Shown here: positions 13,516 to 22,062 of the stretch, piece after piece
How the letters are laid out: every line of letters begins with the position of its first letter
How positions within the stretch are numbered: the first letter of the stretch is position 1
Notes under the pieces: model-generated
The model's input: the letters and a program-made list of their open reading frames with translations, nothing else
What the model was told of the DNA's origin: nothing
Databases searched by the model: none
NCBI GenBank assembly: GCA_903889915.1
Contig: CAISZK010000085.1
Coordinates: 1-33,082, forward strand
Source: an uncultured Bacteroidota bacterium
GTDB taxonomy: Bacteria > Bacteroidota > Bacteroidia > Bacteroidales > CG2-30-32-10
Direction: 5' to 3'
Length of the DNA: 33,082 nucleotides
Translations under genes and position numbers: made by a program

Positions 13516-14601
13516 TTAATCAATCACAAGTTTTTTGACACAGAGGTTTTCGCCTTTATTACCGGTCATCCTAACAATATAGAGACCTTTCGGCAAACCG
13601 GAAACCATGATATTCTCCGATAGCTTATTCAGATCTTCTGATTTTACCATAGCTCCATGAACATCGTAAATTGAAACATTTTTTATCAACATGTCAGATG
13701 AAACAAGGATCATGTCTGTTGCGGGATTCGGACTGATATTTGAGTTGTCTGAAGCATTCAGTTCATCTATTCCTCCATGTACTCCCAGTGTACCCAGATA
13801 ATTTGCACTTATTACAGAATCTGTATGGGGGTTTACATAAATTTCAGCGAGAACAAAGCCTAAATTATTTGCCCACCAGGAATATCTCTTGGTTGTATCA
13901 TGTCTGCCGTAGGTTGATGTAAAATCAAACCATGATGGTCCAAAAGTACTGCTTTTTACCCAAACACTGTCCTGCTCAATTTGAGTTATGACGGCTCTCA
14001 GACTATTATAAGTGCCCAGTGGTGTTGTAAGGTTACCCCAACCATCAACATGGCTTGTGATTGTAGTTTTATCCCTGACTCTGACAGAATCTATTGTTAT
14101 ACCACTTACAACTTGCCCGTAATACTGGACAACCTGGAATTTAGAAAAATTGTTATAGGAAGAGAGATAAGTGGATGGAAAATCCATGAGCTTCTGTGCA
14201 GGATTTAATTTGACAACTATCGGAGTTGCGCTTCCCATAAAATGTGCAGCCTGCCCAATAATAGAGAGGCTGTCAGCGCTATTTTTCATGTAGGAATAAG
14301 ATGAGGAACTATTGATGGTTATCAAACACAAATTGGATGTTGGATATGATGAACCATAAGGTGTCCATTGAGGATTTGCGAAAATAAGTGTATCTGTATT
14401 GTCATGATGAATTGTTGAAAGATTCCAGGTTTGGCTTGCGCCGGCATTTCCCGGAACTACTGTAGCGGCAGGCAAAGTATCATTGTATCTCTGGAACTTT
14501 GTTGAAGGTGCTGCGACATCACTATAATTGACAGTGATCTGTGCTATTCCCTGCATTAGCAGGAAACAAGTGATAACGAGGGTAAAAATTACTTTTTTCA
14601 T
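13516..14601 (-). CDS. Secreted protein with T9SS type A sorting domain
   Basis: A 361-residue exported protein. The signal peptide is MKKVIFTLVITCFLLMQGIAQ, with cleavage likely after Ala-Gln. The body (about 22-280) is Ser/Thr/Asn-rich and predicted beta; I recognise no enzyme motif. Residues 285-361 form a type A C-terminal sorting domain with NISPNPATDMILV, a central VSIYDVHGAMV strand and the final LPKGLYIVRMTGNKG followed by a KKLVID end. Such domains direct passage through the T9SS and anchoring at the cell surface or release. It has its own -7 box TATCTTTG (14646-14653) with a 44-nt leader, and a strong terminator. Its sorting domain differs from the related set at 26.5-32.6 kb. Confidence 0.88.
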   Translation of the reverse strand: MKKVIFTLVITCFLLMQGIAQITVNYSDVAAPSTKFQRYNDTLPAATVVPGNAGASQTWNLSTIHHDNTDTLIFANPQWTPYGSSYPTSNLCLITINSSSSYSYMKNSADSLSIIGQAAHFMGSATPIVVKLNPAQKLMDFPSTYLSSYNNFSKFQVVQYYGQVVSGITIDSVRVRDKTTITSHVDGWGNLTTPLGTYNSLRAVITQIEQDSVWVKSSTFGPSWFDFTSTYGRHDTTKRYSWWANNLGFVLAEIYVNPHTDSVISANYLGTLGVHGGIDELNASDNSNISPNPATDMILVSSDMLIKNVSIYDVHGAMVKSEDLNKLSENIMVSGLPKGLYIVRMTGNKGENLCVKKLVID

Positions 14602-14645
14602 GTTGGATTGTTTTAGGTGGATAATTGTTTATTTTTCTTAAAAAG

Positions 14646-14673
14646 CAAAGATAAAAAATAATAACTAATCAAA
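14646..14673 (-). promoter_or_regulatory. Promoter of the T9SS cargo gene
   Basis: On the minus strand TTTG (14670-14673), a short 16-nt spacer, TATCTTTG (14646-14653). It overlaps the end of the upstream exporter gene. Confidence 0.5.
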
Positions 14674-16473
14674 CGATTGCATATCGCAAAGTTTTTTATA
14701 GATACCATCCATAGCGAGCAATTCGGCATGTTTGCCACGTTCTACGATCTCACCTTTTTGTAAAACGATGATCTCATCAGCATGCTGAATAGTTGACAAC
14801 CTGTGTGCGATAACTACAGACGTTCTGTTTTGCATAAGTTTTTCAAGCGCATCCTGAACAAGGCGTTCTGATTCGGTATCCAGTGAAGAAGTGGCTTCGT
14901 CAAGGATCAATACAGGAGGATTTTTCAGAATAGCCCTGGCAATACTGAGGCGCTGACGTTGTCCGCCTGAGAGTTTGCTGCCCCTGTCGCCAATGAAAGT
15001 ATGATAGCCCTTGTCCATTTCCACAATGAATTCATGGGCATTGGCAATTTTAGCAGCTTCTATAACATCACTTTCTTTCACGTCTTTCAGGCCAAAAGCA
15101 ATGTTGTTAAAAACAGTGTCGTTGAACAAAATTGATTCCTGGGTAACGATGCCCATCAGCCCGCGGAGGTCAGATATAATAAGGTCCTTTATCGGAACCC
15201 CGTCAATGATTATTTCACCTTTGGTGCAATCATAAAAACGTGGAAGCAAATCAACCATGGTGGATTTGCCACCGCCGGAAGGTCCCACAAGAGCAATGGT
15301 TTTACCTTTCTTAATAGTAAGCTGAACATTCGATAGGACTTCTTCTTTTTCGTAGGTAAAACATACATTGTTATAAACGATCTCTTTCGAAAATTCTTTC
15401 ATTGCTATTGCATCGGGCTTTTCTTCAATCACCTCTTCGGCATCCAGCACATACCTGATACGTTCAGCGCTGGCAGCGCCTTTCTGAATATTATAAAATG
15501 CGGTCACTATTGATTTAACAGGAACAATCAACTGGGAAAACATGACCACGTAAGTAATAAATATGGAGGGTTCAATGCTTCGGTTATTTCCAAGTACCAG
15601 TTTTCCTCCAAACCACATGATAACAACCAATATTAAAGCGCCAATAAATTCACTTAAGGGATTTGCAAGATCACGCTTCCGGTAAACCTTTATCATCTGC
15701 TTTGTATAGTTGTGATTTTCCTGCTTGAATTTTTCCTCAGAATAATCAATAGCATTAAAAGCCTTGATGATTCGTAAACCCGATATTGTTTCTTCAATTA
15801 TTGATAAAAGAACGCCCGATCTTTTTTGAACTTTATCAGAACTTCGTTTTAAACTTTTACCAATTTTACTTATCAGATATCCGGTCAATGGTAGAAGAAC
15901 TAGAACAAAAATGGTGAGTTGGGGGCTCATTACGATCAGAACTACAAGAAACATTATGATACTTATAGGATCTCTGAATAACATTTCGAGCGAACTCATA
16001 ATTGACCATTCCACTTCCTGAACATCTGTGGTCATTCTGGCAATAATATCACCTTTCTTTTGTTCTGAATAATATGAAAGAGGCAGGATCAATACTTTTA
16101 AATAAAGATCATTTCGCAGATCTTTGACCACTCCGTTTCTGACAACTGCAAGATAAAACATAGCCATGTAACGGAAAAAGTTCTTCAGGAAAAATAATAC
16201 AACTACAAAGAGGCATATAAAAATTAAGGCATTTACCTGGCCATATCTGTGAATAATTACACTGATATAATAATTCAAAGATTCCATTGAGAAAAAATTG
16301 TCCGGTTGCTCAAGCAGAGGTGTCACCGGGCTAAAAAGTAATTTGAGGAAAGGGATGACCATTCCAAGAGAAACAATTGAAAAAACAGCTGAAAGAATGT
16401 TGAAAACTATATTGAGGGTGGCATATCCCTTATAGGATTTCACATAGTTAAACACTTTCGTCAGATTTTTCAT
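14665..16473 (-). CDS. MsbA-like ABC exporter (fused permease and ATPase)
   Basis: A 602-residue half-transporter with one six-helix membrane domain (about 1-330) and one nucleotide-binding domain (about 355-602). The latter shows Walker A GPSGGGKST near residue 395, the signature LSGGQRQRLSIARA, Walker B VLILDEATSSLD and the H-loop VIAHRLST. Such homodimers export lipids, lipopolysaccharide core or drugs; the family cannot be narrowed from sequence alone, but an essential MsbA role is plausible. The ATG at 16473 (MKNLTKVFNYVKSYKG) is preferred to the open frame from 16521, because a perfect TATCTTTG box lies 5 nt before it. It is divergent from rbfA with only 84 bp between starts. Confidence 0.93.
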   Translation of the reverse strand: MKNLTKVFNYVKSYKGYATLNIVFNILSAVFSIVSLGMVIPFLKLLFSPVTPLLEQPDNFFSMESLNYYISVIIHRYGQVNALIFICLFVVVLFFLKNFFRYMAMFYLAVVRNGVVKDLRNDLYLKVLILPLSYYSEQKKGDIIARMTTDVQEVEWSIMSSLEMLFRDPISIIMFLVVLIVMSPQLTIFVLVLLPLTGYLISKIGKSLKRSSDKVQKRSGVLLSIIEETISGLRIIKAFNAIDYSEEKFKQENHNYTKQMIKVYRKRDLANPLSEFIGALILVVIMWFGGKLVLGNNRSIEPSIFITYVVMFSQLIVPVKSIVTAFYNIQKGAASAERIRYVLDAEEVIEEKPDAIAMKEFSKEIVYNNVCFTYEKEEVLSNVQLTIKKGKTIALVGPSGGGKSTMVDLLPRFYDCTKGEIIIDGVPIKDLIISDLRGLMGIVTQESILFNDTVFNNIAFGLKDVKESDVIEAAKIANAHEFIVEMDKGYHTFIGDRGSKLSGGQRQRLSIARAILKNPPVLILDEATSSLDTESERLVQDALEKLMQNRTSVVIAHRLSTIQHADEIIVLQKGEIVERGKHAELLAMDGIYKKLCDMQSFD

Positions 16474-16478
16474 AGTGG

Positions 16479-16486
16479 CAAAGATA
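16479..16486 (-). promoter_or_regulatory. -7 box TATCTTTG of the ABC exporter
   Basis: Perfect consensus box on the minus strand ending 5 nt before the ATG at 16473. No -33 TTTG is seen at normal spacing. Confidence 0.55.
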
Positions 16487-16543
16487 ACATGAAATTTCTT
16501 ACTAAATTGTGATGCTATCAAAATGCTATGAGAAAAATATTTC

Positions 16544-16551
16544 TACCTTTG
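16544..16551 (+). promoter_or_regulatory. -7 box TACCTTTG of rbfA
   Basis: Consensus TAnnTTTG box ending 6 nt before the rbfA ATG. No clear -33 element. It is divergent with the box at 16479-16486. Confidence 0.55.
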
Positions 16552-16557
16552 CTCAAT

Positions 16558-16902
16558 ATGGATTCAACAAGACAAAACAAAGCAGCCCGGCTTTTGCACA
16601 AAGAAATCAGTGATATCTTTATTATAGAAGGTCGCGGATATTACGGTAATTCATTGGTTACTGTTACACGTGCAAGAGTTACACCCGACCTGAGTGTGGC
16701 TAAAATATACCTTAGTGTTTTTGTCACAGGACAAAATGATAAAAAAGATGTTTTGAAAAAAGTCGAAATGCACAACAAAGAGATCAGGTGGCATCTTGGA
16801 AACAGAGTAAAAAATCAATTACGGATTATCCCCGAACTTGAATTTTACCTTGATGATTCCCTTGACTATATTGAGAATATTGAGAATTTATTGAAGAAGT
16901 AA
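16558..16902 (+). CDS. rbfA: 30S ribosome-binding factor RbfA
   Basis: A 114-residue KH-like protein that binds the 30S subunit during late 16S rRNA maturation. The visible pattern is RQNKAARLLHKEISDIF at the N-terminus, VTVTRARVTPDLSVAKIYLS in the middle and LGNRVKNQLRIIPELEFYLDDSLDY near the end, all characteristic of RbfA. The ATG at 16558 (MDSTRQNK) is chosen over the open frame from 16528, since the upstream codons cover the promoter box. It begins a likely operon with the methyltransferase (37-nt gap) and the LolC/E-like permease. Confidence 0.95.
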   Translation: MDSTRQNKAARLLHKEISDIFIIEGRGYYGNSLVTVTRARVTPDLSVAKIYLSVFVTGQNDKKDVLKKVEMHNKEIRWHLGNRVKNQLRIIPELEFYLDDSLDYIENIENLLKK

Positions 16903-16939
16903 ACTTTAAACTTTGATCCTTAAACTTTAAACTTTCCTC

Positions 16940-17752
16940 ATGGAATACGACCCAATTAAACGCAGTCTGGGTAAGGTTTTTAACAAATCTCCTTTTACCC
17001 GTAAAATATTTTACCACCTGCTCGATATTCTTTTATTGAGAACATGGCACATAAAAAAATCCGTGAAGGAATGGGTGAAAAAAACCAATGGTGAAGTTGA
17101 GATCCTCGATGCTGGTTCGGGCTTTGGTCAATATTCTTATTACCTGTCGGGGCTTAAATTGAAATGCAACATCACCAGTGTGGATGTAAAAGAAGAACAG
17201 GTTGAAGATTGCAATAATTTCTTCAAACAGATAGGCCGCACCAATGTTGAATTCAGCGTTGGCGACCTGACAACTTTCCGTAAAAAAGACAAATTTGATC
17301 TGATTCTTTGTGTTGATGTAATGGAGCATATATTAGAAGATGTGAAAGTTTTTGAGAATTACTGTTACTCCATGAAACCCGGAGGAATGCTTCTTATTTC
17401 CACTCCTTCCGATCAGGGTGGTTCTGACGTTCATGATCATGATGGTGAAGAATCTTTCATTGGTGAACATGTCAGGGATGGTTACGGTCTTCATGAAATT
17501 GGAGAAAAACTTTTTCAGGCAGGATTTACCAAAGTTGATGCATGGTATGTTTACGGAACACCCGGGCAAATATCATGGCGCTTATCCATGAAGTACCCAA
17601 TACAAATGCTTGGTGTGTCGAAATTATTTTTTATCATACTGCCTTTTTATTATCTCATCACTTTCCCATTTTGCCTGCTGTTGAATTGTATTGACCTTTA
17701 TGGAAAACACAAATCAGGTACCGGACTTATAGTGGAAGCGCGTAAAGACTAA
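16940..17752 (+). CDS. Class I SAM-dependent methyltransferase, membrane-associated
   Basis: A 270-residue protein with a Rossmann-type methyltransferase domain (about 45-190). It shows motif I EILDAGSGFGQYS, an acidic residue after strand 2 (TSVDVKEE), VGDLTTF, and motif IV-like FDLILCVDVMEHI with the following MKPGGMLLISTPS. The C-terminus has a hydrophobic stretch (roughly 222-250, LFFIILPFYYLITFPFCLLL) likely to sit in or on the membrane, which suggests a lipid, quinone or envelope substrate. The exact substrate is unknown. The 37-nt gap from rbfA is a TTAAACTTT repeat ending at the ATG. It precedes a LolC/E-like permease. Confidence 0.88.
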   Translation: MEYDPIKRSLGKVFNKSPFTRKIFYHLLDILLLRTWHIKKSVKEWVKKTNGEVEILDAGSGFGQYSYYLSGLKLKCNITSVDVKEEQVEDCNNFFKQIGRTNVEFSVGDLTTFRKKDKFDLILCVDVMEHILEDVKVFENYCYSMKPGGMLLISTPSDQGGSDVHDHDGEESFIGEHVRDGYGLHEIGEKLFQAGFTKVDAWYVYGTPGQISWRLSMKYPIQMLGVSKLFFIILPFYYLITFPFCLLLNCIDLYGKHKSGTGLIVEARKD

Positions 17753-17771
17753 AAAGGCATTGACTGCAAAC

Positions 17772-17830
17772 TAAACATTAAACAACTTCAAACAACAAAC
17801 ATTTCAAACACTTCAAACATTCCAAACCCA
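17772..17830. repeat. TTCAAAC tract before the permease start
   Basis: Imperfect AACAACTTCAAAC / ATTTCAAAC units with a period near 10 nt, running to within 3 nt of the TTG start codon of the next gene. Confidence 0.6.
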
Positions 17831-17832
17831 CT

Positions 17833-19065
17833 TTGAACCTGACCTTATTCATAGCGAAGCGTTATCTCTTTTCACGGAAATCCCACAACATTATCAATAT
17901 CATTTCCGGGATATCTGTTCTTGGGTTCACTATCGGATCCATGGCGCTGATTGTGGTTTTGTCTGTGTTCAATGGTTTCGAATCTGTGGTTGTGAAATTG
18001 TTCAACACCTTCAATGCCGAAATTCAGATCACTGCCAGCGAAGGAAAGACTTTTATGGCTGATAGCCTTCCGATAAATAAAATCAGCAAGGTTGCAGGTG
18101 TTGCCTGTATGAGCGATGTTATTGAAGAGAATGCTTTGCTGAGGTACAAGGATAAACAATACATTGCGACTATCAAAGGTGTGGACACAGGTTACCGCAA
18201 ACTGAGCCGCCTTGACAGCATGGTTGTTCAGGGTGAATTCCTTCTTCAAAAAGACAGTACCAATTATGCCATCATCGGGCAGGGAGTTGGTTATAATTTA
18301 GGTTTGAGCCTCAATGATTACATCAATCCTCTCGAAGTTTATGTTCCCCGGCGTGGCATTGACAATCCTTCAAACCCTCTTGAATCCTTCAATTCGGAGA
18401 TGGTTTTTCCGTCAGGGATCTTTTCGGTGCAGCAGGATTTTGATGAAAAATATGTGATCGTCCCTATTCGTTTTGCACGAAAATTACTTGATTATGATAA
18501 TGAGATAACCTCTGAGGAAATAAGCCTCACCAAAGGTGCAGACCTGGAAAAAGTTCAGTCGGAAATTGAAAAGATAGCAGGCAGCAGGTTCTCTGTAAAG
18601 AACAGGTTTCAGCAACAGGAGCTACTTTACAAGATCATGAAATCGGAAAACTGGGCGATCATCCTCATCCTTTCATTCATTTTGCTGATTGCAACTTTCA
18701 ATGTGATCGGAACACTCACCATGCTCATTCTCGACAAGAAAAAAGATATTGCAGTGTTGTGGAGTATGGGCGCCGACCGCAATCTTGTTCGCCGGATCTT
18801 CTTTGCCGAAGGTATGATGATCACCTTTATCGGAGCAGGTCTTGGCCTTCTGCTGGGAGGAATTGTCTGTCTGTTGCAGCAAAAGTATGGCTTTGTTCAC
18901 ATGCCTGCAGGTGGTTCATTTGTGATCTCATCCTACCCTGTTCACATGTCCCTTTTCGATTTTGTGTACGTGTTTCTGATAGATGTGGTGATAGGAGTAG
19001 TAACTTCATGGTATCCCGTCAGACAAATCTCGAAGAAAGCAATTGCACAGGAAGATAAGCTGTAA
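17833..19065 (+). CDS. LolC/LolE-like ABC transporter permease
   Basis: A 410-residue FtsX-family permease of the lipoprotein-releasing (LolC/E) type. The N-terminus NLTLFIAKRYLFSRKSHNI leads into TM1 (about 22-48); a large periplasmic domain follows (about 50-270) and three more helices lie near 275-300, 320-345 and 365-395, the typical four-TM layout. It should work with a LolD-type ATPase, not in this window, to move lipoproteins towards the outer membrane. The start is TTG: no ATG occurs between the upstream stop and the conserved NLTLFIAKRYLF, and a CAAAC repeat tract runs up to it. It is the last gene of the rbfA group. Confidence 0.9.
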   Translation: MNLTLFIAKRYLFSRKSHNIINIISGISVLGFTIGSMALIVVLSVFNGFESVVVKLFNTFNAEIQITASEGKTFMADSLPINKISKVAGVACMSDVIEENALLRYKDKQYIATIKGVDTGYRKLSRLDSMVVQGEFLLQKDSTNYAIIGQGVGYNLGLSLNDYINPLEVYVPRRGIDNPSNPLESFNSEMVFPSGIFSVQQDFDEKYVIVPIRFARKLLDYDNEITSEEISLTKGADLEKVQSEIEKIAGSRFSVKNRFQQQELLYKIMKSENWAIILILSFILLIATFNVIGTLTMLILDKKKDIAVLWSMGADRNLVRRIFFAEGMMITFIGAGLGLLLGGIVCLLQQKYGFVHMPAGGSFVISSYPVHMSLFDFVYVFLIDVVIGVVTSWYPVRQISKKAIAQEDKL

Positions 19066-19067
19066 GA

Positions 19068-19145
19068 TTTTTGAATTATGATTTAAGATTTTTGATTTGG
19101 GACTTAAATCTTGGAATTTGGGTCTTGGATCTTGGGTCTTGGCTC
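19068..19145. repeat. Degenerate TTGGGTCTTGGATC tract
   Basis: Imperfect short-period repeats of TTTGGGACTT, TTGGGTC and TTGGATC words between two convergent stop codons. No terminator is obvious. Confidence 0.45.
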
Positions 19146-19937
19146 TTACTTCTTGGTGACCATTTCCGTTTTATTGTCGTAATTCACCCAGTATTTTCCT
19201 TTCATGAGGTCAGTAATACCCACTTCTTTGCCATAACCATCGGTAACAAAAGTGCCTTTTTCATCAAAGACTTCGTAAGCAGTTTCGCCCGTAAAGGAGA
19301 TGGTTTCGCTGACTTTGTTTGAAACGAGCATTACTTCTTTTAATGCAGGATTGCGGTATTTCACAATTTTTGAAGAGACAATAATTCCTTTGGCATCGGT
19401 GTGTGAAATGCGGAACTGATTAATGCCAAAATGCGGTTTTGTTTCATAGGAATACATATTCTTCCTTACAGTATCGGCAATTTCAACTTCGCCAAGTGTG
19501 ATCCATTTTTTCCAGCGAAATTGTTCAACTGTAAACGCACTGTTTATATCGCCCTTTACTGTCCATGTAAGTTTTCCAAGTTTATCGGCTTTGGCGGTGA
19601 TGAATGAGAAGTTGCTTTGTGGCTGCAACACTTCTGCATTCACTACTTTTACTTTGCAGCCTTTGTTATAAAAGATCATTACTTTTACCGGAGCTCCGAT
19701 TGCGATATTCAGAAGTGAGAAGTCCACCTCAAAGGAATTCGAGTTCAATTCGTCTTTCGAGGGCTGTCCGTTCACTAAAACTTTCTTCACGGAAAATGAT
19801 TTATGAACCGTGTCTGTAGGGTTGATGACATAAATGTTTTTTCCAAAGTAATGTCCCTGCACAACAATGGTGTCCTGTGCAAAAACCGACATAGAAGAAA
19901 AGATCAGAAGTAGTGTGACAGCAAGTAAGTTTTTCAT
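19146..19937 (-). CDS. Secreted protein of unknown function with a degenerate sorting-like C-terminus
   Basis: About 263 residues with a clear signal peptide (MKNLLAVTLLLIFSSMSVFAQ). The body shows alternating beta-strand patterns, among them a fibronectin-like VKVMIFYNKGCKVKVVN segment and KPHFGINQFRISHTD. The last 50 residues (ETAYEVFDEKGTFVTDGYG, then LMKGKYWVNYDNKTEMVTKK) resemble a type A sorting domain that lacks the usual NP motif and VRKFIK-type end, so T9SS export is possible but weaker than for the other cargo proteins. An ATG at 19949 would add four residues. An imperfect box (TATCTTTA) lies at 19960-19967. It is convergent with the permease gene. Confidence 0.75.
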   Translation of the reverse strand: MKNLLAVTLLLIFSSMSVFAQDTIVVQGHYFGKNIYVINPTDTVHKSFSVKKVLVNGQPSKDELNSNSFEVDFSLLNIAIGAPVKVMIFYNKGCKVKVVNAEVLQPQSNFSFITAKADKLGKLTWTVKGDINSAFTVEQFRWKKWITLGEVEIADTVRKNMYSYETKPHFGINQFRISHTDAKGIIVSSKIVKYRNPALKEVMLVSNKVSETISFTGETAYEVFDEKGTFVTDGYGKEVGITDLMKGKYWVNYDNKTEMVTKK

Positions 19938-20160
19938 TTTAATTTTCAATCTGCAATATTAAAGATAATTTTAATTATTGAAAATAAAAAGTGAAGAAAT
20001 TTTGAATAGTATGGTTGGTACCTTTATTAATTAACACTTTTTGCATAATGCCATTATTTTTGCATCTTCAACAATAATTGCTTTTTTTACGAATGTAAAA
20101 TAGATTTGACAGAATTAAATAATTGTTGAAATCATATTGCATTAGAAATCAAAAAAATTC

Positions 20161-20190
20161 TTGGTGTTTTAATTTTTTTATTTATCTTTG
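20161..20190 (+). promoter_or_regulatory. Promoter of rimP-nusA-infB
   Basis: TTG (20161-20163), 19 nt, TATCTTTG (20183-20190). It implies a transcript starting about 65 nt before the rimP ATG. Confidence 0.65.
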
Positions 20191-20202
20191 CATCGAATAA
20201 AT

Positions 20203-20295
20203 ATGGCGAAGAAAGAAGAGGGGGCGATAGTCCCCTCTCTCATTGCCGGTAAAAACGAACATGATCAAAGAAGAATTCATCAGAAACCTTGCTGA
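20203..20295 (+). CDS. Possible 30-codon upstream ORF overlapping rimP
   Basis: It starts with ATG at 20203 (MAKKEEGAIVPSLIAGKNEH...) just after the promoter and ends with TGA at 20293-20295, 35 nt inside rimP in another frame. It contains the leader hairpin. It could be a regulatory leader peptide or chance; only position supports it. Confidence 0.3.
   Translation: MAKKEEGAIVPSLIAGKNEHDQRRIHQKPC
20217..20238 (+). promoter_or_regulatory. Leader hairpin upstream of rimP
   Basis: AGAGGGG (20217-20223) and CCCCTCT (20232-20238) form a perfect 7-bp G/C-rich stem with an 8-nt loop in the presumed 5' leader. No T-run follows, so it is not an intrinsic terminator. A role in autoregulation of the operon is inferred. 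Confidence 0.5.
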
Positions 20296-20713
20296 ACAAC
20301 ACCTAGCTGGCACTGATAAATTTATTGTTTCGGTGAAGGTAAAAGCAGGCAACAATATCAGGGTTTTTATTGATGCCGACACCAATGTTTCTATTGGCGA
20401 TTGCATTCAGCTTAGTCGTTTTATTGAGACACAACTCAATGAATCGGGCGAAATCTTTGAGTTGATCGTTTCGTCTGCCGGGCTTGATTCACCATTGCTT
20501 TTCACCAGGCAGTATAAAAAAAATATAGGCAGGGAAGTTGCGGTTTTGATGAAAGACGGTAAGCGAAAAAAAGGTGTGTTATCCGCTGCTGATGATAATG
20601 GATTTGAAATAAGTGTAACCTTCACTGAAAAAACAGGTAAAAAGAAAGAATTGAAAACGGAGCAATCGTTTCTGGAGTATGATATCGTGAAGGAAACGAA
20701 GTTGGTGATTTGA
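20261..20713 (+). CDS. rimP: Ribosome maturation factor RimP
   Basis: A 150-residue protein needed for 30S maturation. The N-terminal domain shows KFIVSVKVKAGNNIRVFIDADTN and SIGDCIQLSRFIE, followed by the ELIVSSAGLDSPLL signature and GREVAVLMKDGKRKKGVL of the SH3-like C-terminal domain. Order and identity are confirmed by nusA and infB downstream. The ATG at 20261 (MIKEEFIRNLAEQ) is chosen; an in-frame TTG at 20243 is less likely. A leader with a G/C hairpin and a small overlapping ORF precedes it, which may regulate the operon. Confidence 0.94.
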   Translation: MIKEEFIRNLAEQHLAGTDKFIVSVKVKAGNNIRVFIDADTNVSIGDCIQLSRFIETQLNESGEIFELIVSSAGLDSPLLFTRQYKKNIGREVAVLMKDGKRKKGVLSAADDNGFEISVTFTEKTGKKKELKTEQSFLEYDIVKETKLVI

Positions 20714-20826
20714 AATTCAGAATTTGAAATTGTAAAATGTGGGGAAATGGGAAGTGACATTTAATAAATAAAATGCTACCAAAAATCCACAAAGTAATTA
20801 AGTAAAAAAATAATAATTCTCATAAA

Positions 20827-22062
20827 ATGGAACATATTAATTTAGTTGAATCCTTCTCAGAATTTAAAGAATTCAAGAATATAGACAGGGCAACCATGAT
20901 GCGTATTCTGGAAGATGTTTTCAGAGGCATGCTCATCAAGAAATTCGGGGCATCGGACAATTTTGATATTATTGTCAATGTTGATAAAGGTGACCTTGAA
21001 ATCTGGCGTAACCGTTCAATTGTTGAAGATGGGGCTGTGGAGGACGAAAACCAGCAGATAGCTTATTCCGATGCTATTAAAATTGAACCCGATTTTGAGA
21101 TCGGTGAAGAGGTTTCGGAAGAATTTAAAATGGAAAACTTTGGTCGCAGGGAAATACTTTCGATACGTCAGAATCTTGCTGCAAAAATATTGGATCTCGA
21201 AAAGGACAATGTGTATAAAAAATACAAGGAAAAAATTGGCGAGATCGTTGCAGGCGAAGTTTACCAGGTGTGGAAAAAAGAAATTCTTATTCTGGATGAC
21301 GAAGGTATTGAACTTTTACTTCCCAACGTGGAACAGATCCCTTCGGATTATTATAAGAAAGGCGATACTTTAAGGGCTGTGATCTCGAAGGTGGATATGA
21401 AAAATAATACACCTGTTATCATTTTGTCAAGAACATCATCGGTTTTCCTTGAAAGGCTTTTTGAAGCAGAAGTTCCCGAAGTTTATGACGGACTGATCAC
21501 CATCAAAAACATTGTGAGGGTTCCTGGTGAAAGAGCCAAGGTGGCTGTGGAATCATACGACGACCGCATTGACCCAGTCGGTGCATGCGTAGGAATGAAA
21601 GGTTCGCGTATTCACGGTATCGTCAGAGAACTGAAAAACGAAAATATTGACGTGATCAATTACACCAACAATAATACACTGTATATTCAGCGTGCATTGA
21701 GTCCTGCAAAAATATCTTCCATCGTTATTCACGACGACACCAAACATGCAGAGGTTTATCTGAAGCCTGACCAGGTTTCGCTTGCAATTGGTAAGGGTGG
21801 ATATAATATTAAACTTGCCGGAAAACTTACGGGTTATGAAATTGATGTTTATCGCGACACCGAGGAAGATGTGGAAGATGTGGATCTGATGGAATTCAGT
21901 GACGAAATTGATGCCTGGATCATTGATGAATTCAAGGCTATCGGATGCGACACAGCAAAGAGTGTGATTGAACTCAGCATTGATGAATTGGTGCAGAGAA
22001 CGGATCTGGAAGAAGAAACCATCAGAGAAGTTTTGAGAATACTCAAATCAGAATTTGAATAA
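20827..22062 (+). CDS. nusA: Transcription termination/antitermination factor NusA
   Basis: A 411-residue NusA with an N-terminal RNA-polymerase-binding domain (about 1-130, SFSEFKEFKNIDRATMMRIL), an S1 domain (about 135-200, KIGEIVAGEVYQV) and two KH domains (VPGERAKVAVES, DPVGACVGMKGSRI, then SLAIGKGGYNIKLA). A short acidic, helical C-terminus ends in a helix-hairpin-helix-like stretch (DELVQRTDLEEETIREVL). It binds the elongation complex and controls pausing and termination. It lies 113 nt after rimP in the conserved rimP-nusA-infB order. The E. coli-type duplicated acidic repeats are absent, as is normal outside Gammaproteobacteria. Confidence 0.97.
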   Translation: MEHINLVESFSEFKEFKNIDRATMMRILEDVFRGMLIKKFGASDNFDIIVNVDKGDLEIWRNRSIVEDGAVEDENQQIAYSDAIKIEPDFEIGEEVSEEFKMENFGRREILSIRQNLAAKILDLEKDNVYKKYKEKIGEIVAGEVYQVWKKEILILDDEGIELLLPNVEQIPSDYYKKGDTLRAVISKVDMKNNTPVIILSRTSSVFLERLFEAEVPEVYDGLITIKNIVRVPGERAKVAVESYDDRIDPVGACVGMKGSRIHGIVRELKNENIDVINYTNNNTLYIQRALSPAKISSIVIHDDTKHAEVYLKPDQVSLAIGKGGYNIKLAGKLTGYEIDVYRDTEEDVEDVDLMEFSDEIDAWIIDEFKAIGCDTAKSVIELSIDELVQRTDLEEETIREVLRILKSEFE

